NCBI RefSeq assembly: GCF_000285495.1
Contig: NZ_HE610978.1
Location: 457,718-521,717 of the forward strand
Direction of reading: 5' to 3'
DNA: 64,000 nucleotides
From: Oceanobacillus massiliensis str. N'diop
Lineage (GTDB): Bacteria; Bacillota; Bacilli; Bacillales; Amphibacillaceae
Shown: in pieces, positions 8,384-16,933 of the stretch
How the letters are laid out: each line of letters begins with the position of its first letter
Position numbering within the stretch: the first letter of the stretch is position 1
Position numbers and translations under genes: made by a program
Notes under the pieces: generated by a model
What the model was told of the DNA's origin: nothing
The model's input: only the letters and a program-made list of their open reading frames with translations
Databases searched by the model: none

Positions 8384-9424
8384 TTATACGCTCCCTTCCT
8401 TCAGAAAAGGAGCAGCGGTGGTTTGGTCGATTTTATTTTCACCGATCAGTCGTGTTAAGTCCATTTCAAGTGTATGCATCCCTTGGTCCCGCGACATCTG
8501 CAGCACATTTCGAATTTGATGCAGTTTTTCATTTCGTATCAGATTCTTGATAGCTGTCGAATTGATCAATACTTCTGTTGCAACATGCCTTCCCGTCCAA
8601 TCATTCGTTACAAGCAAACGCTGTGAAATAACCGCTTGCAGAACAGTGGAAAGCTGAATCCGAATCTGTGCCTGCTGTTCTGCAGGGAAGACATCGATAA
8701 TCCGCTCGATAGTTGCTGCGGCATTTGTCGTATGTAACGTGCCGAATACTAAATGTCCGGTTTCTGCTGCTGTAATTGCCGTTGAGATTGTTTCCAGGTC
8801 TCGCATTTCTCCAACCATAATAATGTCCGGATCCTGGCGCAGACTTGCCCTTAAGCCATTGACAAAGTTATTTGTATCGGATCCTATTTCCCGTTGATCG
8901 ATAATCGATTTATGATGGGTATGCATATATTCAATCGGATCTTCCAGTGTAATAATGTGTCTTTCCATTGTCTGGTTAATATAATCAATCATGGCTGCAA
9001 GTGTCGTACTTTTCCCGCTTCCTGTTGGGCCCGTTACCAGGATCAGACCCTGCGGATAATGGACAACATCCTTCGTCACTAAAGGCAGATTCAATTGCTC
9101 AATCGAAGGTATGCCATTTGGAATGACCCGGATTGCAAAGGATACTTCCCCGCGCTGATAAAACGTATTGATTCGAAAGCGTGAACTACCGTGTATTCCA
9201 TAGGAAAAATCAAGTTCTCGATTCGTATGAAGGTACTCCAGCTGTTCTTCAGATAAAATTGTACGGACAATCTGTCTTGTATCTGATGGAATAAGTTTTG
9301 GCAAGTCCTGTTCCACCAAGTTTCCGTTTATACGGAATATGGGTGCTTTGCCGATTGTCAGATGCACATCAGAGGCTTTCTGATGATAGGCATCCTGCAG
9401 CCATTTTTCAAATTTTATTTTCAT
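8384..9424 (-). CDS. pilT: Pilus retraction ATPase PilT
   Basis: A 346-aa hexameric ATPase that drives pilus retraction (twitching, surface sensing, DNA uptake). Seen: N-terminal DVHLT motif, Walker A GPTGSGKST (about 132-140), Asp box EDPIEY, Walker B IIMVGEMRD, His box GHLVFGTLHT and the AIRVIP motif near residue 97, which is characteristic of PilT. An upstream in-frame start exists at 9469, but AGGGGGGAGC directly precedes the ATG at 9424. It is 10 bp after pilB. B. subtilis lacks PilT, so this organism probably has a retractile pilus distinct from the ComG pseudopilus. Confidence 0.94.
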   Translation of the reverse strand: MKIKFEKWLQDAYHQKASDVHLTIGKAPIFRINGNLVEQDLPKLIPSDTRQIVRTILSEEQLEYLHTNRELDFSYGIHGSSRFRINTFYQRGEVSFAIRVIPNGIPSIEQLNLPLVTKDVVHYPQGLILVTGPTGSGKSTTLAAMIDYINQTMERHIITLEDPIEYMHTHHKSIIDQREIGSDTNNFVNGLRASLRQDPDIIMVGEMRDLETISTAITAAETGHLVFGTLHTTNAAATIERIIDVFPAEQQAQIRIQLSTVLQAVISQRLLVTNDWTGRHVATEVLINSTAIKNLIRNEKLHQIRNVLQMSRDQGMHTLEMDLTRLIGENKIDQTTAAPFLKEGSV

Positions 9425-9434
9425 ACGCTCCCCC

Positions 9435-11057
9435 CTAGACAGTAATAGATAACTGCATGATTTCTTCAACCGTCGTTAAGCCCGCTTTCACTTTATCCAA
9501 TCCATCATGAATCAGAAAATTCATGCCTTTGCTTTTGGCATAATTCTTTATATCAGCGGTCGATTTATTATCCAGCAGCATGCTTTTCATCTGCTCGTCA
9601 AGTACAAATATTTCATGTATGGCCAATCTTCCCCGGTATCCAGTCTGATGGCATACACTGCATCCTTGACCATGATAAACATATTCTATGTCCACACCAT
9701 TTTTCGCAAAAATTTCCTTTTCCATTGCAGTTGGTTCACGTTCCATTTTGCAATCGCGGCATATCTTTCGCACTAATCGCTGGGCAATAACCCCAGTCAG
9801 TGAGGAAACTACTAAATATGGCTCAATCCCCATATCTATCAATCTTGGAATCGATTCAACAGCACTGTTTGTATGCAATGTACTTAAGACAACGTGACCG
9901 GTTAAAGAAGCACGGATAGCAATCTCCGCGGTGTCCTGGTCGCGGATTTCACCAACCATAATGATATTGGGATCCTGTCTCAGAATCGATCGGAGACCTT
10001 CTGCAAAGGTCAAGCCTATCTCGGCATTGACCTGAACCTGATTGATCCCCTCCATCTGATACTCGACCGGATCCTCAACCGTTATGATGTTTACATCCTC
10101 GCTGTTCAGTCTGTTTATCGCGGCATATAATGTCGATGTCTTGCCGGAACCTGTTGGACCTGTCAATAAGACAAGACCGGATGGCTGGGAAATTAAATCT
10201 TGATAGATTCTCCTATTTTGCTCTGAAAAGTTTAATTCGGATAAATCAAGCAGGGCATTTTGCAAATCCAGAATTCTAATGACTACCTTTTCCCCGTGTA
10301 CCGTGGGGAGACAGGAAATACGCAAATCAACCGGTGTCGATCCGACCGTGGTTTTAATCCGTCCATCCTGTGGCAGTCTTGTCTGTGTAATATTCATATC
10401 CGCCAAAATTTTTATTCTTGCAACCAATGAATTCTGCAGCTGCTTTGGAATGAATTTTTCCGTCTGTAAGTGTCCATCAATCCGATAACGCAAGTGCACA
10501 GTTGTTTCCTGTGGATCTATATGTATATCACTCGCTTTCAGCTGCACACCCGTATTCAGCAGCTGATCCAGTATACGGATTACAGGTGCCTCTGTTTCTT
10601 CATTGTGGTCAAGCGAAGCAGCCGCCTCATTTTTGAAATAGTATTTATTGATGGCATATAAAATGTCGTCCTTTGCCGCAATAACCGGGGCAATACGTAA
10701 ACCTGTTCCAATCTCCAAATCATCGATGATGAAGTAATCCATTGGATCGCTCATCGCAATCGTCAGCGTACTATTTTGTAGTTTTAAGGGCATTATGTAG
10801 TTTTCCTGCGCCATTTCTTTTGTCACAAATCCAAGCACATTTTCTTCAATCGGGTAGCGGTACAGCGACACATGGGGAATTCCAAGCTGAAACTCAAGCA
10901 CCTCGATAAGCTGCTGCTCTGTAATAAATCCTAGATCCAGCAATGCATCCCCAAGTTTCTGATTATCTTTTTTCGATTCAAGTGCTTCCACTATTTGTTC
11001 ATCAGTAACAAGACCAGCATCCTGCAGTAAATCCCCGAGTCGTTTTCGGTTAATCAT
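9435..11057 (-). CDS. pilB: Pilus extension ATPase PilB (GspE family)
   Basis: A 540-aa assembly ATPase. Domains: N-terminal GspE/MshEN-type region (about 1-140), N2 (155-265), and a RecA-like core with Walker A GPTGSGKTST (300-309), Asp box VEDPVEYQ (327-334), Walker B IIMVGEIRD (365-373), His box near 388 and a four-cysteine zinc motif (CRDC...CSVC, about 435-465). MshEN domains of some PilB/GspE proteins bind c-di-GMP; the repeated LxxxGLVTDE/LGFITEQQ segments (10-50) fit that family, but binding is inferred. It overlaps the preceding PilX-like gene by 8 bp. Confidence 0.95.
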   Translation of the reverse strand: MINRKRLGDLLQDAGLVTDEQIVEALESKKDNQKLGDALLDLGFITEQQLIEVLEFQLGIPHVSLYRYPIEENVLGFVTKEMAQENYIMPLKLQNSTLTIAMSDPMDYFIIDDLEIGTGLRIAPVIAAKDDILYAINKYYFKNEAAASLDHNEETEAPVIRILDQLLNTGVQLKASDIHIDPQETTVHLRYRIDGHLQTEKFIPKQLQNSLVARIKILADMNITQTRLPQDGRIKTTVGSTPVDLRISCLPTVHGEKVVIRILDLQNALLDLSELNFSEQNRRIYQDLISQPSGLVLLTGPTGSGKTSTLYAAINRLNSEDVNIITVEDPVEYQMEGINQVQVNAEIGLTFAEGLRSILRQDPNIIMVGEIRDQDTAEIAIRASLTGHVVLSTLHTNSAVESIPRLIDMGIEPYLVVSSLTGVIAQRLVRKICRDCKMEREPTAMEKEIFAKNGVDIEYVYHGQGCSVCHQTGYRGRLAIHEIFVLDEQMKSMLLDNKSTADIKNYAKSKGMNFLIHDGLDKVKAGLTTVEEIMQLSITV

Positions 11058-11532
11058 GTAATAAATCCCTCCAATCCGGCAATGGTATAATCACCTTTCC
11101 ATTTGCAGCTGCTTCAGCACCTTCTGTATATCCCATAACTTGATAATCAATGACAATTTCCGTATAGGCAGTCTCTAAACTTATATCAAAATCACTCATT
11201 TCAAAGGCCCTGCCCTCAAACTCTTTATAAGGTGCATTTCTTACTCCAGATCTGATCTTTTCAAAAAAACGGATGATTGGCAGGATACCTGGTTTCTCTC
11301 CAGTTATCATCGATTCGTAATCGTTATGCAATGTGCTGATCCAATGCTGGAAATAATCCACCCCCATCTGCGCAGTCATCTGAGCATCTATTTCACTTTC
11401 CATTGCTTTGACCTGTCTTGAGGTATTGATCGTCTGTGTAAACATTATCAGCATGAAGACAAGAAATAGCGTGATAATCATGAGACACAGTACGAGCACT
11501 GCTCCATCTTCATTCTTATATTTAACCATCAT
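11050..11532 (-). CDS. PilX-like minor pilin / pilus assembly membrane protein
   Basis: A 160-aa protein with N-terminus KYKNEDGAVLVLCLMIITLF: a charged start, Gly, then a 22-residue hydrophobic helix, without the usual Glu at mature position 5. This resembles PilX/GspK N-terminal domains, which lack Glu5 and sit at the pilus tip. The rest is a soluble domain with a DYESM segment. It overlaps the neighbouring genes on both sides by a few bp, so it belongs to the operon. Function as a tip minor pilin is inferred. Confidence 0.75.
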   Translation of the reverse strand: MMVKYKNEDGAVLVLCLMIITLFLVFMLIMFTQTINTSRQVKAMESEIDAQMTAQMGVDYFQHWISTLHNDYESMITGEKPGILPIIRFFEKIRSGVRNAPYKEFEGRAFEMSDFDISLETAYTEIVIDYQVMGYTEGAEAAANGKVIIPLPDWRDLLHD

Positions 11533-11990
11533 GCACCACCATCAATCGACATATAGGTAAACGCTTCGCTTATACTTCTGTTCTTGCTGTTTACGATATT
11601 AATCTTCGTTCGGTATAGCTTAAGATTATCTTCATCGCATACATCCAATGCAAGCGTCAATTCCGGACCGTCATCCGTGAATGTATTACTGCTGAATCCT
11701 TCCAGATATATACTCGGGATGGAGGTATATCCATTTCTGCAATCCAATATAGAGTTACTATCAATATAGGACAGGATTTCACTATTTAGGGCTTCATCTT
11801 GCAGATTATTGGATACATTCGTTACCAGGTTGCTTGAGACAAGTTCATCCTCCGTGACGTCCGTCCATGCCATTACTTGAGGGAAAAATGGTACCAATGA
11901 CCCAATTACTATAGCTAAAATGGCAATAGATGCTATAATCTCTATAAGGGTAAACCCTCTATCACTCATGAATTGACGGTATTTATGCAC
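11529..11990 (-). CDS. Minor prepilin, PilV/PilE-like
   Basis: A 153-aa prepilin: basic leader ending SDRG, cleavage before Phe in GFTLIEIIASIAILAIVIG (about 11-29, Glu5 present), then a soluble domain with two cysteines (CRNG and VCDED) that may form a disulfide outside the cell. First gene of the minus-strand pilus operon, 4-bp overlap with the PilX-like gene. The divergent promoter region to the plus-strand minor pilin is only about 60 bp, so both directions probably share regulation. Confidence 0.82.
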   Translation of the reverse strand: MHKYRQFMSDRGFTLIEIIASIAILAIVIGSLVPFFPQVMAWTDVTEDELVSSNLVTNVSNNLQDEALNSEILSYIDSNSILDCRNGYTSIPSIYLEGFSSNTFTDDGPELTLALDVCDEDNLKLYRTKINIVNSKNRSISEAFTYMSIDGGA

Positions 11991-12049
11991 TGTTTTCTCT
12001 CCCTACCGTGACTTTTATACTATTATATCATTATTTAGGATGGTTAAAA

Positions 12050-12916
12050 ATGAAGAATCGACAATTTTCCAATGAAAAAGGAATGACCTTGATAGAGCTG
12101 CTTGCATCTCTCGGATTAGTTGCCGTTATTATTGTATTATCCTCTTCGGCCATTATCCAGCTCATAAAGGATGAATCCAGGATAAATGATGGGATTTCCC
12201 ATCAACAGGAGATGAATATTACTGTCAGTGACCTGCGAAGTCAGTACTATCAGGGGAACCAAAGATTATGCATCACGACGGAAGAACCCAAATTCAGTTT
12301 TACAGAATTAGTAAATCTTCAACCAGTAAGCGAGGATTGCATCGAGGTGGTGGATTCGGCCGAACCGATCTCTTTTTCACTGAGCGGAACAACTTCCAGC
12401 AATCAGGAGTATTCTGTACAGACTGCATTGGTCAACAATCGCACACTGCAATTGGAGCCGGTTTTGTTTAAGGACGTTAATCCGGATTACCCAAGGGATT
12501 ATCAAGAAGGGAATATTTACATGTGTGAGTTCAATAAGGATACCAAATTCAGCGCTTCGGTAGACATCCAGGATAATGGCAACTCTGGTTCCAACCGAAA
12601 CACGAGCAGCCTTTCAATTAAAGGAAATGGAGACAATAAAAATATCTGCAACGGAATATATACGTTCCATAAGAATGTCGCCTTTCTTCAGGATTTACAT
12701 ATAAAAAATCATAATAGAATAGAAGTATCGGGTGACATGTATGTGTTCGAAAAATTGGATGTTGATAATAACGCCTCCATCCATGTAGCAGGGAATCTCT
12801 ACATCAGGAATAACTACAATATCGGCAAGCAGGCAGATATTGATATTAAAGGGAAGGTATGCAGGATCAAGGACGAATCGAATATCAAGAAATGTGACAT
12901 CGAAATTGACATTTAA
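12050..12916 (+). CDS. Minor prepilin with beta-rich C-terminal extension (PilW-like)
   Basis: A 288-aa prepilin divergent from the pilus operon. The ATG at 12050 has AGGATGG upstream and gives leader MKNRQFSNEKG followed by MTLIELLASLGLVAVIIV (Glu5 present). The open frame's earlier start at 12008 lacks a ribosome-binding site. After a pseudopilin-like region (about 30-140) comes a tract (about 185-288) of short strands with regularly spaced N, D and G (for example NRIEVSGDMYV, ASIHVAGNLYI, ADIDIKGKV), resembling the ladder of a bactofilin or right-handed beta-helix. Probably a tip adhesin-type minor pilin; ligand unknown. Confidence 0.8.
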   Translation: MKNRQFSNEKGMTLIELLASLGLVAVIIVLSSSAIIQLIKDESRINDGISHQQEMNITVSDLRSQYYQGNQRLCITTEEPKFSFTELVNLQPVSEDCIEVVDSAEPISFSLSGTTSSNQEYSVQTALVNNRTLQLEPVLFKDVNPDYPRDYQEGNIYMCEFNKDTKFSASVDIQDNGNSGSNRNTSSLSIKGNGDNKNICNGIYTFHKNVAFLQDLHIKNHNRIEVSGDMYVFEKLDVDNNASIHVAGNLYIRNNYNIGKQADIDIKGKVCRIKDESNIKKCDIEIDI

Positions 12917-12953
12917 AAACATAAAACAGCATGAATCGTTACGATCCATGCTG
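12911..12953 (-). terminator. Terminator after the metal-dependent hydrolase gene
   Basis: CAGCATGAATCG (12927-12938) and CGATCCATGCTG (12942-12953) pair with one mismatch; the minus-strand tail is TTTTATGTTTTT. It lies between convergent genes and may partly serve the plus-strand pilin gene too. Confidence 0.8.
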
Positions 12954-12967
12954 CTGCTCTCCATCTA

Positions 12968-13654
12968 TTATATTTCCATTGTTTCTCCAATTTCCATTGC
13001 TCTTCCTTCACCCGTCTGCACTTTATCAGCCCAGGATTTCGGATCTTGTGTGATCACTTCAAATGTATTGTAATGGACCGGAACAGATACGTTGGCGTTA
13101 ATCCAATCTGCAGCAACTAGCGCATCTTCGGGTCCCATTGTGAAGTTATCGCCGATTGGGATGAATGCTACTTCAATGTCATGCATGTCCCCATACATTT
13201 TCAAATCTGAAAACAAGGCGGTATCACCGACATGATAAATCGTTTTTCCTTCGACAGTCAGTAAAATACCCCCTGGCATTCCGCCATAAATTACTGTCCC
13301 ATCCTCTTCAGTATATGAAGAGCCGTGGAATGCCTGTGTAAATTTCACCTTGCCAAAGTCAAATTCATGTGCTCCACCGATATGCATTGGGTGTGTCACA
13401 ACTCCTTTGCCACCCAGGTAGACAGCAAGTTCGTTTGGCGCAATTACAAGTGCTTCATTTCTTTTCGCAATCTCCATTGTGTCTCCGACATGATCATTAT
13501 GCCCATGTGTAAGCAGAATCACATCCGCCTCCACTGTATCCGCATCAAGGTCACATAACTCATTGTCAGAAATAAACGGATCAATTAGGATGGTGTGACT
13601 CTTTGTAACCACTTTGACCACCGAATGTCCATGATAAGAAATCTTCACTTTCAT
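12968..13654 (-). CDS. ytkL: UPF0173 metal-dependent hydrolase YtkL
   Basis: A 228-aa cytoplasmic metallo-beta-lactamase-fold hydrolase. Metal ligands are visible: HGHSVV near residue 9, LIDPF, the signature [10 protein letters not shown] (about 49-58), HVGDT (about 140) and a C-terminal HYNTF histidine. Length and sequence match the UPF0173 family (B. subtilis YtkL); the natural substrate is not established. It is monocistronic, with its own terminator. A ribosome-binding site (GAGGGAGA) precedes the ATG. Confidence 0.94.
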   Translation of the reverse strand: MKVKISYHGHSVVKVVTKSHTILIDPFISDNELCDLDADTVEADVILLTHGHNDHVGDTMEIAKRNEALVIAPNELAVYLGGKGVVTHPMHIGGAHEFDFGKVKFTQAFHGSSYTEEDGTVIYGGMPGGILLTVEGKTIYHVGDTALFSDLKMYGDMHDIEVAFIPIGDNFTMGPEDALVAADWINANVSVPVHYNTFEVITQDPKSWADKVQTGEGRAMEIGETMEI

Positions 13655-13916
13655 CTCTCCCTCAAGTAAGTATTTACTTTATCTATTCGACAAAGCCTAT
13701 ATAATTCCTTTACCCTTTTTGGCATTTTTTAAAATACACTTCACTGAAAGCAGTGTTTTTAGACACTCAACCTGTTATGTAATTGGAAGAAAATCGGTAT
13801 CCGCACTTCGGAAATTTACTTCAATCTCTCAGCAAGCAGGGACTCCGGCATTCCTAGAAAACAATGGCTTTAAGATGCAGAATTCTGGTACTGAATCCTT
13901 TCTCCTATGCCTGTTC

Positions 13917-15473
13917 TCAGTAATTTTTCCACGCACGTTCGTAAATTGGGATCAAGTGCGGGTCAATTAATGTGTTGGGTTTTAATATAGCGGAATTCCC
14001 GTCGGCATCTGTAATCTCTTTATCCTCATCTTTCCCGAAGCTTGTCAGGCTGGAAAGCATATCACTTGTCAGGAACCGGGCCGGTACATTGATTTCCAAT
14101 TGATCAAGCGTGATTTCATCCCGGCTTGCCATCACGAACCCCCAATTTCCAAAGCTTGGAACATCCACATGGAGGTTCTCCGTATTCAGTCCTGTTGAAG
14201 CTACTGTTTCGGAAATTGTCCAATATACTTCTGTAGCAAAGACCGGGCTTGTCGCTTGAATCATTGCTGCTCCGCCTGGCAGAAGATGATTTCTTACCAA
14301 TGAATAGAACTCTTTTGTATAGAGTTTATTTAAACTCTCATTATTCGGGTCTGGCAAATCAACAAGGATGACGTCAAACCATTGATCGGTTTCTTCCAGA
14401 TACTGAAAGGCATCCATGTTCTTCACTTCTACCTTGTCATCTTTCAGTGAGTCCTGATTTAGTTTCCTTATTTCCTTATTTTCATTTGCCAGCTCCACAA
14501 CAGCAGGATCCAGATCTACCAGTGTTATCTGTTCAACATCCTTATGTTTCAGAACTTCCTTTGCAGCAATCCCATCCCCACCTCCGAGAATCAGCACATT
14601 TTGCTGATTTTCAGCCTGAGCCATAGTTGGAAGGACAAGTACCTCATGATAGCGATACTCATCTGTCGAGCTGAACTGGAGCGAACCATTTAAGTAAAGA
14701 CGGACATCCTCTTCCTTTTCATCCTGTGTTACTGTTATTTTTTGATAACTGCTTTCCTCCATATGGATTATTGGATCGTTATACATCTTTTGTTCAAAAC
14801 TGAAAGCTGCTGCCTCACCGAAAAACAAACCGATCATCAGCAGGATAAAGATTATCAGTCCTGTCATAGCATGGATAATGAAGTGGCGGATTTCTTTACG
14901 GAACAGCCATAGAACGACAAGTGCTACTGTCACATTGATACAGCCGACCAAGAAGGCTGATTTCACCATTCCTAGGTGGGGACGCAGAAGAAATGCAAAT
15001 AAAAGCCCGCCAATCAGACCACCGGCATAATCAGAAAACAGTACACGTGCCGTACTTCGATTCAATTCAACACCGATATCATTTGCTTTGCGAATCAATA
15101 TCGGCAATTCAAATCCTGTCAGCGCCCCGACCAAAATGGTAATCAGGTATAAAAACGAGGCATCTGATCCCGCTGGAGCAAAGGCCGTGATTCCAAACAT
15201 TGTAAAGCTGGAAAAGCCGCCAATAATGGCAACGCCGAATTCGATCCAGACAAAAGCAAGGATAAGATTTTTCATTACCTTTTCACTTAGGCTTGCCCCT
15301 ATGCCCATACCAGTTAAAAACAGGGAAATGGTAAGTGTATATTGGGTAATGCCATCACCTAGAATATAGGACCCCAATGCACCGAACAAGACTTCAAATA
15401 TAATCCCGCAAATGGATACAATTCCTGAAGACCAGTAAATTATATTGCTCTTTCTAATTGCTACTTCATTCAT
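13917..15473 (-). CDS. Membrane-bound spermidine-synthase-like aminopropyltransferase
   Basis: A 518-aa protein: seven or eight TM helices (about 10-225) fused to a polyamine aminopropyltransferase domain (about 245-500). The cofactor motif LILGGGDGIAAKEV, acidic DLDPAVVEL and catalytic-region VDLPDPN are present; the D of the GGGDG loop and the LPDP motif are as in spermidine synthases. The natural substrate of the membrane-fused type is not known. In many Firmicutes and Actinobacteria it is found with PspA, DUF350, DUF4178 and DUF4247 genes, all present just upstream, though here a 1-kb repeat block intervenes. I take the ATG at 15473 (GGAG 8 nt upstream) over an in-frame GTG at 15482. Confidence 0.87.
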   Translation of the reverse strand: MNEVAIRKSNIIYWSSGIVSICGIIFEVLFGALGSYILGDGITQYTLTISLFLTGMGIGASLSEKVMKNLILAFVWIEFGVAIIGGFSSFTMFGITAFAPAGSDASFLYLITILVGALTGFELPILIRKANDIGVELNRSTARVLFSDYAGGLIGGLLFAFLLRPHLGMVKSAFLVGCINVTVALVVLWLFRKEIRHFIIHAMTGLIIFILLMIGLFFGEAAAFSFEQKMYNDPIIHMEESSYQKITVTQDEKEEDVRLYLNGSLQFSSTDEYRYHEVLVLPTMAQAENQQNVLILGGGDGIAAKEVLKHKDVEQITLVDLDPAVVELANENKEIRKLNQDSLKDDKVEVKNMDAFQYLEETDQWFDVILVDLPDPNNESLNKLYTKEFYSLVRNHLLPGGAAMIQATSPVFATEVYWTISETVASTGLNTENLHVDVPSFGNWGFVMASRDEITLDQLEINVPARFLTSDMLSSLTSFGKDEDKEITDADGNSAILKPNTLIDPHLIPIYERAWKNY

Positions 15474-15570
15474 CTCTCTCACTCCGTCTTAAGCCTAAGC
15501 ACTTTTCGTAACTTTTATTGTGTTATTTTTAATTTGCAGTTGATAGAAACCTCGACGTACAAGCAATTGT

Positions 15571-15640
15571 CGATTTCCGCGGCGGGCGCTTTCAGCTTCC
15601 TCGGAAGCAAACCCGGCTTCCAGCGTGCTGTACTTCCCTG
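15571..15640. repeat. Dispersed repeat R1, copy 1 of the 15.5-16.4 kb cluster
   Basis: Degenerate copy: CGATTTCCGCGGCGGGCGCT, then TTCAGCTTCCTCGGAAGC and CCCGGCTTCC. First of five repeat copies filling the 1,050-bp gap between the aminopropyltransferase gene and the DUF350 gene. Confidence 0.75.
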
Positions 15641-15698
15641 GTTTCTATCAGCGATCTAAAATTATTTATAAATTTATCTAATAAAGAAGGCAGTTAGT

Positions 15699-15830
15699 AA
15701 ACCCGATAACTGCTACAGCCGATTTCCGCTCCGGGCAGTCGCTTTCCGCGGGCACCGCTTCAGCTTCCTCAAAAGCAAGCCCGGGATCTTCAGCTGTTGG
15801 CTTTTCCCGCCAGACCTCCTTGGTTATTTA
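15699..15830. repeat. Dispersed repeat R1, copy 2
   Basis: Shares AAACCCGATAACTGCTAC, CCGATTTCCGCTCCGGGCAG and TCGCTTTCCGCGGGCACCGC with copy 3; the middle TCCTGCGGG block is missing, so this copy carries a small internal deletion. Confidence 0.85.
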
Positions 15831-15871
15831 TGGATTTATTATAATACAATCGAATAAGAATAAAACTCAAT

Positions 15872-16020
15872 AAACCCGATAACTGCTACGGCCGATTTCC
15901 GCTCCGGGCAGTCGCTTTCCGCGGGCACCGCTTCAGCTTCCTCAGAAGCAAGCCCGGCTTCCTGCGGGATCTTCAGCCGCTGCTTTTCCCGCAGGAGTCG
16001 ACTGCCCTGCGCTCCAATCC
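15872..16020. repeat. Dispersed repeat R1, copy 3 (most complete)
   Basis: About 150 bp. Starts AAACCCGATAACTGCTACGG, includes the CGCTTTCCGCGGGC core, the palindromic pair CCTGCGGGATC ... CCCGCAGG, and ends GTCGACTGCCCTGCGCTCC. The inner palindrome would give a strong hairpin. No open frame. Confidence 0.88.
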
Positions 16021-16070
16021 TCAGCTTAATAATTGAATAACAGTAATTCGATTCAGAAAGCTAAATCATA

Positions 16071-16192
16071 GCGGAGGAAATACACGGAGACTCCAGCGGG
16101 AAAGCGAAGACGATGAGACCCCACAGGGAGCGTTTTTTGCGAGTGAGGAGGCTCATCGCGAGCCCGCGGAAAGCGCAGTGTATTTCCGGAGT
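16071..16192. repeat. Dispersed repeat R2 (R1-related, inverted), copy 1
   Basis: Ends GGAGGAAATACAC ... GTGTATTTCCGGAG form an inverted repeat about 115 bp apart, enclosing GACTCCAGCGGGAAAGCGAA and GCGAGCCCGCGGAAAGCG. The latter is the reverse complement of the R1 core, so R1 and R2 are one superfamily in opposite orientations. Confidence 0.85.
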
Positions 16193-16352
16193 GATGATTT
16201 CCCATTATAATTTCTATAAATGGACATAGCAGCATAGTAATGAGGAAATTCACTTTGGCTTTTTGGCACCTGCGTCTGCCAGTAACGCTTCGCAGTATGC
16301 TTCCTCGGTGCAAGGGAACAAGGAAGCAATCGCAAGTCGTACCCTGGCTTAG

Positions 16353-16390
16353 TGCGAGCCCGCGGAAAGCGCAGTGTATTTCCGCAGTGG
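16353..16390. repeat. Dispersed repeat R2, truncated copy 2
   Basis: A stretch of 31 bp (16354-16384) is identical to 16158-16188 in R2 copy 1 and contains GCCCGCGGAAAGCGCAGTG. The left part of the unit (about 16275-16350) is rearranged beyond clear alignment. Confidence 0.75.
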
Positions 16391-16479
16391 GATTCCCACA
16401 ACATGACTTCTTTAGATAAATGGCAGAGCATATAAACAGAATAAATAAGAATTGCTTTAAAACCGCTTATACAGACTAA

Positions 16480-16510
16480 AAATAACGCGGCCGGGTATTT
16501 GCCCAGCCGC
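16480..16510 (-). terminator. Terminator of the DUF4178-pspA-DUF4247-DUF350 operon
   Basis: GCGGCCGGG (16487-16495) pairs with CCCAGCCGC (16502-16510); minus-strand tail TTATTTTTAG. It lies 14 bp after the DUF350 stop codon and separates the operon from the aminopropyltransferase gene. Confidence 0.88.
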
Positions 16511-16523
16511 TTTTCTTAACAAA

Positions 16524-16919
16524 TTATGTAATCGATGCACCAATTACAAATGCCAATCCGATTGACACACTCATCGACATGATTCCTACAGCCACATTAT
16601 TATCCTTCAGCTGTTCCTCTACAGAGAATTTGCGGGTGAATACATCAAACAATAAGTAGGCAATCATCTGTAAAACAACTCCGAACGCTCCCCATATCAA
16701 TGTTTCATAGATATATAGGCTATGGTAGATTGCAAATGCAAGAATGATACAAATGCCGATAACCTTTCCGGCAATCGATAATGCCACCGCCACATTACCA
16801 TTTTTAATTTCTTCCATATCCTTATACTTACGGGTTAAATTTTCGAAAATAAGCAGTCCGATTAATACGACCACAATCGAAATAACAAAATAAGCTATTG
16901 TCGCTATGTATGCTTCCAT
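16524..16919 (-). CDS. DUF350 / UPF0719 inner-membrane protein
   Basis: A 131-aa protein with four predicted TM helices (about 5-27, 49-68, 72-92, 108-130) and the conserved GNVAVALSIAGKVIG and NNVAVGIMSMSVSIG repeats, one per half, diagnostic of DUF350. Biochemical role unknown; the family is repeatedly encoded next to PspA-like and spermidine-synthase-like proteins, which suggests a membrane-stress role. It follows the DUF4247 gene by 14 bp and ends the operon. Preceded by AAGGAGGATG. Confidence 0.9.
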   Translation of the reverse strand: MEAYIATIAYFVISIVVVLIGLLIFENLTRKYKDMEEIKNGNVAVALSIAGKVIGICIILAFAIYHSLYIYETLIWGAFGVVLQMIAYLLFDVFTRKFSVEEQLKDNNVAVGIMSMSVSIGLAFVIGASIT

Positions 16920-16933
16920 TCATTCATCCTCCT

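Noticed and set aside
13719-13970. 83-aa plus-strand ORF overlapping the aminopropyltransferase 3' end
   Set aside because: Low-complexity shadow with no ribosome-binding site; the 262-bp gap 13655-13916 shows nothing convincing.
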